In this document: piece by piece, positions 1-9,109 of the stretch | Position numbering within the stretch: position 1 is the first letter of the stretch | How the letters are laid out: the number at the start of each line of letters is the position of its first letter | Source: Melieria omissa | Taxonomy: Eukaryota > Arthropoda > Insecta > Diptera > Ulidiidae | DNA length: 64,000 nucleotides | Assembly (NCBI GenBank): GCA_963971225.1 | Contig: OZ020270.1 | Span: 73,548,432 to 73,612,431 of the forward strand | Direction of reading: 5' to 3' | Notes under the pieces: model-generated | Told to the model about the DNA's origin: nothing | The model's database searches: none | What the model saw: the letters and a program-made list of their open reading frames with translations, nothing else | Translations under genes and position numbers: made by a program

Positions 1-1846
1 GCACTACACCACGCAGGTTTTTCTGTGGTGGCAATTGTTTGTGACATGGGACTCACAAAACGAAAGCTGTGGAAAAGTTTGGAAGTAACAGTAGGTGAGT
101 AATATGTTTGAATTTAATTTAATCAGTTTGAGTTTACATAAGCAATTTTTTTCGTAATTTAGACCAGCCATACTTCGAACACCCCGTGAATAAAAAGGAA
201 AAAATATTCACTTTTGCCGACGCTCCCCATCTTCTAAAATTAATCAGAAACCACTTCCTGGACACCGAAATTATGTGGAAGGGCGAACTGCTGACAACGC
301 GCAGCTTAGCTGATCTGCTCAAACATACGAGCACATCAGACGCGTCAATTACATTCAAACTGACGACCGAACATCTAACAGTTAAAGGAGTCGGTATGTT
401 ATTTATGTTATGATGTTATGTTCGCTAATGTTAACAACAAAATTCGTTACAATTTTTAGCCCGTCAAAAAGTTAAGTTAACAGCACAAGTATTTTCAAAT
501 ACCACCGCCGCTGCTATACGACGCTCATTAGGAATGGACATATACAAGCCAACACAAACAGCTGAAATGATTCAGCTTGTTAATGATTGGTTTGATGTCC
601 TCAATTCCTCCATGGGAACATTTGGGTACCCAGGAAAGGTAATTTTTCTTTCCAATAAAGCCGAAAAATAGTTAAATTAAAAAATTTTTAAATTAAAATT
701 TGTATGTATTTTTACAGGAACCATATGGTGTAAAGCTCAAAAGCCAAGATAAGGTTATTGAGCGGATGAATGCCTTCATGTCTTCTCCAATTATTCCAAA
801 CAAAAAAAGTCTGGAAATATTTCAAAAAGGAATTTTAATGACTAATTCCGCCTTGGTAATGCTCCACCAATATGTTAAGGCGAAGTGCAATATGGAGTAC
901 TTTCTAACAAACGCCTTAACCAGGATGTGTTGGAGCACTTCTTTGGGGCAATTCGAAGCAAGGGTGGTCTGAATGATCATCCTTCCCCCAAGGAGTTTAA
1001 ATACCGGCTGAGGAAATATATCTTAGGTATGTTTCATATTAATTTCGTGTAATTTTTTTAATATTAATTTTTTAATTTAATTAATTTTTTCATTAATTTC
1101 TTAATCACTATTTAGCCAGAAATACCGAGCACCTAAGAGGAATAGGCAATGTTTCTAAGGACACAACGGGTTGGCTCGGCACCGTACACAAACATGGCGA
1201 CCAGGCCGAGATTACCCTTGACAGCTTGAATGAGTCCTCAATTTCCTTCGACAGTCCTGACCCAGAGGAAGAGTCGGGAATCATCGCTGATTTTAATACG
1301 GACTCATTGCATGACATCGGCGTGCTTCATGAAGACGCAAAAAGCCAGGTCCGCGATTCCTAAGCGCAATTAAAGAAATGGAGAGCGTGTTCTACGCAAT
1401 AAATCAAATGAAAATTTCATATCGAAAAAATCTTCCGAAGCGATTGCTGGAAAAAAGCGCCCACGTAGGCGTCCCAGAGCATGTGAAGCGATTTTTCTTC
1501 ACATGCAGAATTCATTTCCGTGTGCACCATTTAAACAAGCGCTTAAAGACGATGAAGGCCAAACAGAAAATAATGGGGTACAAAAAATTCATCAAAATCA
1601 ATCTGTAAAACTGGGAGAGAAAAAAGGTGAAATTAATCATTCCATTTTTTAAATATTTGTTTACTTATACAGCACACGCAGCGGCCACACCTTCACTAGC
1701 TAGAGGCTTCAAGACAGCAGTGCACTCTGAAAGTGGTAAGAGAAACAAAAGTTAAAATCATTACATTTTTTAAATTTATATTTACTTATACAGCACATGC
1801 GGCTACAGCCCTTCGTTGGAGTCTTGCCTGACTGATGTTAAATAAA
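1..1846 (+). pseudogene. P-like transposase copy 0, 3' part (frameshifted)
   Basis: The window opens inside exon 4 (1-94, including the VCDMG motif). Exons 5 (163-393), 6 (460-638), 7 (718-1026) and 8 (1116-1363, stop TAA at 1361) follow with GT-AG borders and matching phases. Exon 6 is full length. Exon 7 has lost one C at the AAACCGCC site (here AAACGCC, near 910), so the frame stops at 970 and the LEHFF catalytic-Glu motif is read out of frame. The AATAAA signal is at 1841-1846. The 5' half lies left of the window. Confidence 0.85.
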
Positions 1847-1869
1847 CGATTGAGCTCAACCGCTCACGA

Positions 1870-2018
1870 CGCCTCTCTGATCAAGTACTGAGCGGTGACC
1901 AATAAGGTACACCATAATGGACAGCGAGAAGGTTTAGTGGGTTCAAGTCTCACACTGACGGCTTCGGCCAAGGGCTTTCGATGCTTCCTCCTCGTAAAAC
2001 AAAACAAAAAAAAAACAC
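1870..2018 (+). repeat. SINE-like tail after the gene (B-box plus poly-A)
   Basis: GGTTCAAGTCTC at 1940-1951 matches an RNA polymerase III B box, and about 45 bases later comes AAAACAAAACAAAAAAAAAA (1997-2016). A convincing A box is not seen (TGACCAATAAGG is the nearest), so this is either an old tRNA-type SINE or simply gene 3' flank. Repeated at the same place after every gene copy. Confidence 0.35.
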
Positions 2019-2049
2019 TTTTCCAAAACCTTAAATTAATAAATTTGCC

Positions 2050-2178
2050 TTAGTCCAAATAAGTATCTGCAGTGCAGCAACGTTTCTCGATGTCCGCGTT
2101 GTAGGAACTATCTTGCACATTTATTGCCACTCGCTGTGCTGCGTCACTCCTGAACTCAGCGTTTTCGTTGGCAAAGCA
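2050..2178 (-). pseudogene. Possible minus-strand terminal exon remnant
   Basis: On the minus strand an acceptor-like TATTTTTTCAG (complement of 2179-2189) opens a 42-codon frame beginning CFANENAEFRSDAAQRVAIN and ending ...CTADTYLD then TAA. About 60 bases upstream lies a donor-like CTG|GTAAAAAG (near 2241), giving a fly-sized intron. I do not recognise the protein; the DAAQR stretch vaguely recalls the end of PIF/Harbinger nucleases. Upstream in that frame there is a stop, so no intact gene is present. It recurs after every gene copy and may be chance. Confidence 0.25.
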
Positions 2179-2189
2179 CTGAAAAAATA

Positions 2190-2441
2190 GTTTTTCTCGT
2201 ATAAAATACTTCAATGTTTCTTTTTACTGCTTACTTTTTACCAGCAGCAGTCAATTTCGTGTTTTTCTCGTTTCCTTTGTTCACTTGAATCGTAAGAAAT
2301 GTATCAACTGATTTTGACAAGCAGCATGCCCAAAAGCACTAACAAAATACATGGGAATCCTAGTGCTACTTCCCCTTATACCCTTATAAGGTCGTATCAC
2401 CTTATTAATACACCTTGTCTATGTGTTTATTTGCTTAGTGG
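2190..2441. other. 3' tail of P-like unit, no gene seen
   Basis: AT-rich, no supported coding frame. Contains short hairpins: AGCACTA/TAGTGCT at about 2336-2366, CCTTATA...TATAAGG around 2385, and CACCTTGT (2411-2418) pairing with ACAAGGTG inside the next unit's terminal repeat (2455-2462). The last bases probably represent the degenerate 3' end of the element. The equivalent stretch ends every complete unit. Confidence 0.5.
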
Positions 2442-2462
2442 CATGATGAAATAAACAAGGTG
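2442..2462 (+). repeat. P-type left terminal repeat, unit 1
   Basis: Begins CATGATGAAATAA, identical over 13 bases to the start of the 31-bp terminal repeat of the Drosophila melanogaster P element, followed by ACAAGGTG against P's CATAAGGTG. It points toward the transposase gene, as a 5' end should. Directly before it is CACCTTG...TTTATTTGCTTAGTGG, which resembles a degenerate opposite-strand version and may be the 3' end of the preceding unit. Confidence 0.75.
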
Positions 2463-2654
2463 AAGCGAGTAGATGGCATACCCTTATTTTGACAAAAGAG
2501 CTTTTGAAAAACTGACGTTTTCAAAATAAATTCTCTCAAAACATGAAAGTCTTCTTCTTTCTTCTTACTACTGTACACTACAATATATATATTTCAGGAA
2601 AAAATTTCCAGCAACTTTGAAAGGAAACAAAAATATTCGATTTTAAAAACTTAA

Positions 2655-3693
2655 GGGGAGGTTCTTTCAAATTTTTTTGAAAAAATCGTGTTTTTTTTCA
2701 CATAAAATGAAAGCTGTATGTCCGTAGAATATGTGTACGAAAGGATTTTTCGATACGATCGCCTTGTCCGCATACGAGTTTGTTTCTTCTACAGTGTTTT
2801 TCCCAGTTTTTGCCCGGAGCTGCTATCTTTCAACACGTTTTTCTCGAAACCACGTTTTCCATCTGAATTTCAAGGATATCTTTTGATCTATTGTTCTAAT
2901 TTCCTTAATCTAAAGCATGTTTGAAAGGTGATCATTTTCTGTATGGCTTATACCTAAAACGAGCATAAGTTACTATTAAATTGTTATTTATAATTAAGGT
3001 TTAATAACAAAAAAAGTGGCAAAAAAAATTTGTTTTTTTCGAGCGTTCACATTTCAGTCAATTTTTGGTCAAAAATCATTATAGTTAGGTATAAGCCATA
3101 GAAAATTTTATCTACTTTCATTTAAAAAAACCTTTTTCATTTCAGATTACTACAAGAGGCTGTAGGCTTGAAATTCGGAGACTAGATTTTTCAGCCGCCA
3201 TTTTGAATTTTGTTACAAAAAATATATCATATTATTGTATAGGGTGTGCAGCTGCCGTGGCTCAGTTGGTTAGTGCGCGGTCCAGCGAGTCGCATGCAGA
3301 GCGACGCAAGATCGAATACTGCCTGTAATAACACCTAAAAAAAATAACGGGAAACTCGTTTTCTCTTTCGGTGGCTGTCCTCTCAGCTGGAAATGGCAAA
3401 CCTCTGAGAGTAAAAATTGCCTATGAAAAAGCTCCCAACCTGCCGTTCGGAACCGGCATAAAACTGTAGGTCCCTTCCACCCGCGTACAAAACTCACACG
3501 CACAACACGGGTGGTTGCGGGAAGCTAGGCCTTAGTCTCGCGTAAGCGGGCTGTCGTGCCAATCAATTAATTAATTAATATAATAAAATACCCATTCAAC
3601 CGTCAAAACCGGATGTTTCTATGTTTTTTCATCATGCCACAAATCATTTCCAAACTTGGGCCTTTTTTTGGCCAAATTTGAAAGAACCTCCCC
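2655..3693. mobile_element. TTAA-flanked MITE, unit 1
   Basis: Ends are perfect 20-bp inverted repeats (GGGGAGGTTCTTTCAAATTT at 2655 and its complement ending 3693), flanked on both sides by TTAA (2651-2654 and 3694-3697), the target duplication typical of piggyBac-type insertion. No transposase frame is present, so it is nonautonomous. An internal inverted pair (2935-2957 and 3085-3105, around GGCTTATACC) may form a hairpin. A SINE is nested at 3254-3590. This copy lacks 31 bp (between two TTCAG repeats near 3190) that most others have. Confidence 0.8.
3254..3590 (+). mobile_element. tRNA-derived SINE nested in MITE, unit 1
   Basis: The head GCCGTGGCTCAGTTGGTTAG contains a good RNA polymerase III A box (TGGCTCAGTTGG); about 45 bases on, AGATCGAATACTG is a decayed B box. 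A ~230 bp tRNA-unrelated body follows (GAAACTCG..., CATAAAACTGTAGGTCCC), and the tail is (AATT)n then ATAATAAAATA. This is the tRNA head, body and simple tail structure of a SINE. Intact tRNA function is unlikely: no cloverleaf closes properly. The minus-strand open frame across it (3270-3503) is fortuitous. Confidence 0.72.
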
Positions 3694-3709
3694 TTAAGTG
3701 TTTATAAGA

Positions 3710-3840
3710 TTATTCGAAAGTTGAACAATTATTCGACTATTCGAAGCACATCGACTATTCGAATAGCACTATTCGAATACTATTCGTACAAACAACCACT
3801 ATTCGAATAATCGATTAATCGATTTTCAAACTATTCGATT
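3710..3840. repeat. ATTCGA-rich block upstream of the gene, unit 1
   Basis: About eight copies of ATTCGA or ATTCGT, several in the palindrome ATTCGAAT, plus two ATCGAT, in 130 bp directly after the MITE's right TTAA and just before the transposase leader. The same block lies 13 bp after the right TTAA in each unit (starting near 8942, 14054, 19286, 24509, 29742, 34985, 40099, 45341, 50549, 55622 and 60756). It could be a decayed simple repeat or a cluster of protein-binding sites; the sequence does not decide. TTTATAAG at 3701 is a possible TATA-like element. Confidence 0.55.
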
Positions 3841-3877
3841 ACTTTCAAGAGCCCTACATGCTGGTTGTCAAAATGGT

Positions 3878-6800
3878 TTGTTTACATTTTTCATTCCGTT
3901 GTGGTTTGAATTCAAACTGTCTTATCTGCGACTGAAGGTTTTATTAAAAATTTTGTGTATTTTCACGATTTTCACGACGAAAAAGTGTACCATTTGTGGG
4001 AAAAAACGGCGTCGGGGCACTGGACCTTTTTTTCAAGTTCCTCTCGACGACCGTAGAAGAGGCATTTGGATTGCAAAATGTAATTTTGTGTTCCCGGCTC
4101 GTTCGTTTGTTTGCGGGGATCATTTTTTGGCAACTGATTTTATCAGAGGGCCAAAAATGATCAAGTTAGTGCCACATGCAGCACCGGTGCCGTAAGTATA
4201 TGAAATTTAAGCCTACCGAAACATTAAATTGGCAGTGGCAGAGCATGTGCACAAAACTTAAATTCAAATGAATTTGATTTATTATAACGCGAGCATTTCG
4301 CATTACGATGTCCCCCAGGAGGAGCAGTTCGAAGACCTGCTAATTTTACTACATCCACCAAAAGAGTGCAAGGAGTTCTATACCCAGACAGAGTAAGTTT
4401 CAATGAGATGTATTTGAAAACTTGATTGTAATTTATACTTGTAGCCCAATAATCCAGGAATATTTTATGGAAAAAGAAATTTCGGACTTAAAAAAAGAAG
4501 TCAAAAAATTAAAGGAGGAGAACAAGCGCCTACAGCACAGACTGGACGAATGCGAGGCGATTGTGTCAACTGTGAGATCCATATTCACAGATGGACAAGT
4601 GAGAAAAATGGTGTACCAGGTATTGTTTATTGTATTAACCACAACTTGAACGATGTTAATGCGAATTGTATATGTTTGTTTATTTCACAGAACGAAATAT
4701 TAAATGGAGTTGGCCTGATATTTCAAGCACCATATGCCTGCACGCGTCTGGGCCATGTGCATATAATCACTTATATACAAAAGGCTTCCCGCTGCCCCAT
4801 GTCTCCACTCTTCAACGCTGGTATAGAATGGTTGACGTAAGTGAGGGAATTCTGTCAACAGCCATGGATTTGATGCGACACATAACAGATTTGTCAAATG
4901 AAGACAAAATCTGTGTTCTCGCGTTCGACGAGATGAAAGTCGCAGAAACTTACGAATACGACCAAAGAGCGTACTGTGTACGGAAACCTGCCAATTATGT
5001 CCAGGTGGTGATGGCGAGGGGTCTGAAGAAATCGTGGAAGCAACCCGTTTTCTACGATTTCGACCAGCAAATGACCAAACCAATTTTGATTTCGGTAATC
5101 TCGGCACTACACCACGCAGGTTTTTCTGTGGTGGCAATTGTTTGTGACATGGGACTCACAAAACGAAAGCTGTGGAAAAGTTTGGAAGTAACAGTAGGTG
5201 AGTAATATGTTTGAATTTAATTTAATCAGTTTGAGTTTACATAAGCAATTTTTTTCGTAATTTAGACCAGCCATACTTCGAACACCCCGTGAATAAAAAG
5301 GAAAAAATATTCACTTTTGCCGACGCTCCCCATCTTCTAAAATTAATCAGAAACCACTTCCTGGACACCGAAATTATGTGGAAGGGCGAACTGCTGACAA
5401 CGCGCAGCTTAGCTGATCTGCTCAAACATACGAGCACATCAGACGCGTCAATTACATTCAAACTGACGACCGAACATCTAACAGTTAAAGGAGTCGGTAT
5501 GTTATTTATGTTATGATGTTATGTTCGCTAATGTTAACAACAAAATTCGTTACAATTTTTAGCCCGTCAAAAAGTTAAGTTAACAGCACAAGTATTTTCA
5601 AATACCACCGCCGCTGCTATACGACGCTCATTAGGAATGGACATATACAAGCCAACACAAACAGCTGAAATGATTCAGCTTGTTAATGATTGGTTTGATG
5701 TCCTCAATTCCTCCATGGGAACATTTGGGTACCCAGGAAAGGTAATTTTTCTTTCCAATAAAGCCGAAAAATAGTTAAATTAAAAAATTTTTAAATTAAA
5801 ATTTGTATGTATTTTTACAGGAACCATATGGTGTAAAGCTCAAAAGCCAAGATAAGGTTATTGAGCGGATGAATGCCTTCATGTCTTCTCCAATTATTCC
5901 AAACAAAAAAAGTCTGGAAATATTTCAAAAAGGAATTTTAATGACTAATTCCGCCTTGGTAATGCTCCACCAATATGTTAAGGCGAAGTGCAATATGGAG
6001 TACTTTCTAACAAACGCCTTAACCAGGATGTGTTGGAGCACTTCTTTGGGGCAATTCGAAGCAAGGGTGGTCTGAATGATCATCCTTCCCCCAAGGAGTT
6101 TAAATACCGGCTGAGGAAATATATCTTAGGTATGTTTCATATTAATTTCGTGTAATTTTTTTAATATTAATTTTTTAATTTAATTAATTTTTTCATTAAT
6201 TTCTTAATCACTATTTAGCCAGAAATACCGAGCACCTAAGAGGAATAGGCAATGTTTCTAAGGACACAACGGGTTGGCTCGGCACCGTACACAAACATGG
6301 CGACCAGGCCGAGATTACCCTTGACAGCTTGAATGAGTCCTCAATTTCCTTCGACAGTCCTGACCCAGAGGAAGAGTCGGGAATCATCGCTGATTTTAAT
6401 ACGGACTCATTGCATGACATCGGCGTGCTTCATGAAGACGCAAAAAGCCAGGTCCGCGATTCCTAAGCGCAATTAAAGAAATGGAGAGCGTGTTCTACGC
6501 AATAAATCAAATGAAAATTTCATATCGAAAAAATCTTCCGAAGCGATTGCTGGAAAAAAGCGCCCACGTAGGCGTCCCAGAGCATGTGAAGCGATTTTTC
6601 TTCACATGCAGAATTCATTTCCGTGTGCACCATTTAAACAAGCGCTTAAAGACGATGAAGGCCAAACAGAAAATAATGGGGTACAAAAAATTCATCAAAA
6701 TCAATCTGTAAAACTGGGAGAGAAAAAAGGTGAAATTAATCATTCCATTTTTTAAATATTTGTTTACTTATACAGCACACGCAGCGGCCACACCTTCACT

Positions 6801-6949
6801 AGCTAGAGGCTTCAAGACAGCAGTGCACTCTGAAAGTGGTAAGAGAAACAAAAGTTAAAATCATTACATTTTTTAAATTTATATTTACTTATACAGCACA
6901 TGCGGCTACAGCCCTTCGTTGGAGTCTTGCCTGACTGATGTTAAATAAA
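3878..6949 (+). pseudogene. P-like transposase copy 1 (exon 7 frameshift)
   Basis: All eight exons are present. The THAP frame opens at 3878 and the ACG at the expected start-Met position is 3977-3979. Exon 1 ends at the donor after ...PVP, with V rather than M/L residues near the THAP C-terminal box, shared only with the copy at 14222. Exon 4 carries Tyr in RAYCVRK where most copies have Asp. The 22-bp exon 6 segment is present. Exon 7 (frame open 5803-6075) has the one-base AAACGCC deletion removing LEHFF. It lacks the 10-bp insertion upstream of the THAP domain. Confidence 0.87.
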
Positions 6950-7544
6950 CGATTGAGCTCAACCGCTCACGACGCCTCTCTGATCAAGTACTGAGCGGTG
7001 ACCAATAAGGTACACCATAATGGACAGCGAGAAGGTTTAGTGGGTTCAAGTCTCACACTGACGGCTTCGGCCAAGGGCTTTCGATGCTTCCTCCTCGTAA
7101 AACAAAACAAAAAAAAAACACTTTTCCAAAACCTTAAATTAATAAATTTGCCTTAGTCCAAATAAGTATCTGCAGTGCAGCAACGTTTCTCGATGTCCGC
7201 GTTGTAGGAACTATCTTGCACATTTATTGCCACTCGCTGTGCTGCGTCACTCCTGAACTCAGCGTTTTCGTTGGCAAAGCACTGAAAAAATAGTTTTTCT
7301 CGTATAAAATACTTCAATGTTTCTTTTTACTGCTTACTTTTTACCAGCAGCAGTCAATTTCGTGTTTTTCTCGTTTCCTTTGTTCACTTGAATCGTAAGA
7401 AATGTATCAACTGATTTTGACAAGCAGCATGCCCAAAAGCACTAACAAAATACATGGGAATCCTAGTGCTACTTCCCCTTATACCCTTATAAGGTCGTAT
7501 CACCTTATTAATACACCTTGTCTATGTGTTTATTTGCTTAGTGG

Positions 7545-7565
7545 CATGATGAAATAAACAAGGTG
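7545..7565 (+). repeat. P-type left terminal repeat, unit 2
   Basis: Same 21 bases as unit 1; start of the 5210-bp unit. Confidence 0.75.
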
Positions 7566-7667
7566 AAGCGAGTAGATGGCATACCCTTATTTTGACAAAA
7601 GAGCTTTTGAAAAACTGACGTTTTCAAAATAAATTCTCTCAAAACATGAAAGTCTTCTTCTTTCTTC

Positions 7668-7764
7668 GCTTTTCACGACTGCTTGTCACCATCTGACTGT
7701 TTATTTGAATCTTACATCTACTACCACTTGAGGCTACAATGCTATTACATTACATTTAGATCTA
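7668..7764. other. 97-bp segment present in some units only
   Basis: Lies between TTTCTTC and TTACTACTG in the 5' leader. Present also at 18012-18108, 23232-23328, 28468-28564, 33711-33807, 44067-44163 and 49275-49371; absent from units 1, 3, 8, 11 and 12. Its presence is linked to TATATTTTAGG just downstream, absence to TATATTTCAGG. It has no terminal repeats and no coding frame, so deletion in one lineage is likelier than insertion. Confidence 0.7.
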
Positions 7765-7854
7765 TTACTACTGTACACTACAATATATATATTTTAGGAA
7801 AAAATTTCCAGCAACTTTGAAAGGAAACAAAAATATTCGATTTTAAAAACTTAA

Positions 7855-8925
7855 GGGGAGGTTCTTTCAAATTTTTTTGAAAAAATCGTGGTTTTTTTTC
7901 ACATAAAATGAAAGCTGTATGTCCGTAGAATATGTGTACGAAAGGATTTTTCGATACGATCGCCTTGTCCGCATACGAGTTTGTTTCTTCTACAGTGTTT
8001 TTCCCAGTTTTTGCCCGGAGCTGCTATCTTTCAACACGTTTTTCTCGAAACCACGTTTTCCATCTGAATTTCAAGGATATCTTTTGATCTATTGTTCTAA
8101 TTTCCTTAATCTAAAGCATGTTTGAAAGGTGATCATTTTCTGTATGGCTTATACCTAAAACGAGCATAAGTTACTATTAAATTGTTATTTATAATTAAGG
8201 TTTAATAACAAAAAAAGTGGCAAAAAAAATTTGTTTTTTTCGAGCGTTCACATTTCAGTCAATTTTTGGTCAAAAATCATTATAGTTAGGTATAAGCCAT
8301 AGAAAATTTCATCTACTTTCATTTAAAAAAACCTTTTTCATTTCAGATTACTACAAGAGGCTGTAGGCTTGAAATTCGGAGACTAGATTTTTCAGGCAGT
8401 GATCGACGAAAGCTGCCATTGTTCAGCCGCCATTTTGAATTTTGTTACAAAAAATATATCATATTATTGTATAGGGTGTGCAGCCGCCGTGGCTCAGTTG
8501 GTTAGAGCGCGGTCCAGCGAGTCGCATGCAGAGCGACGCAAGATCGAATACTGCCTGTAATAACACCTAAAAAAAATAACGGGAAACTCGTTTTCTCTTT
8601 CGGTGGCTGTCCTCTCAGCTGGAAATGGCAAACCTCTGAGAGTAAAAATTGCCTATGAAAAAGCTCCCAACCTGCCGTTCGGAACCGGCATAAAACTGTA
8701 GGTCCCTTCCACCCGCGTACAAAATTCACACGCACAACACGGGTGGTTGCGGGAAGCTAGGCCTTAGTCTCGCGTAAGCGGGCTGTCGTGCCAATCAATT
8801 AATTAATTAATATAATAAAATACCCATTCAACCGTCAAAACCGGATGTTTCTATGTTTTTTCATCATGCCACAAATCATTTCCAAACTTGGGCCTTTTTT
8901 TGGCCAAATTTGAAAGAACCTCCCC
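7855..8925. mobile_element. TTAA-flanked MITE, unit 2
   Basis: TTAA at 7851-7854 and 8926-8929. Contains the 31-bp segment with core CGACGAAAGCTG. Confidence 0.8.
8486..8822 (+). mobile_element. tRNA-derived SINE, unit 2
   Basis: Nested in the unit 2 MITE. Has TTAGAGCGC, closer to a tRNA D-arm, where most copies have TTAGTGCGC. Confidence 0.72.
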
Positions 8926-9109
8926 TTAAGTGTTTATAAGATTATTCGAAAGTTGAACAATTATTCGACTATTCGAAGCACATCGACTATTCGAATAGCA
9001 CTATTCGAATACTATTCGTACAAACAACCACTATTCGAATAATCGATTAATCGATTTTCAAACTATTCGATTACTTTCAAGAGCCCTACATGCTGGTTGT
9101 CAAAATGGT

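Noticed and set aside
2718..2924. 68-codon plus-strand frame MSVEYVYERIF...
   Set aside because: It is inside the MITE, Phe/Ser/Cys-rich translation of T-rich DNA with no family signature.
3254..3325. Functional tRNA gene
   Set aside because: The A box is good, but the B box is degraded and no complete cloverleaf or anticodon stem forms; the attached body and tail indicate a SINE.
3270..3503. 77-codon minus-strand frame repeated in most units
   Set aside because: It lies wholly inside the tRNA-SINE, has no recognisable domain, and is lost in unit 12 by an indel; treated as fortuitous.
3841..3860. hAT-type terminus (complement TAGGGCTCTTGAAA)
   Set aside because: No matching inverted end or 8-bp duplication was found anywhere in the unit.
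4700..5137. 145-codon minus-strand frame antisense to exon 4
   Set aside because: It is a shadow of the constrained catalytic exon, whose plus-strand reading has clear P-family motifs.
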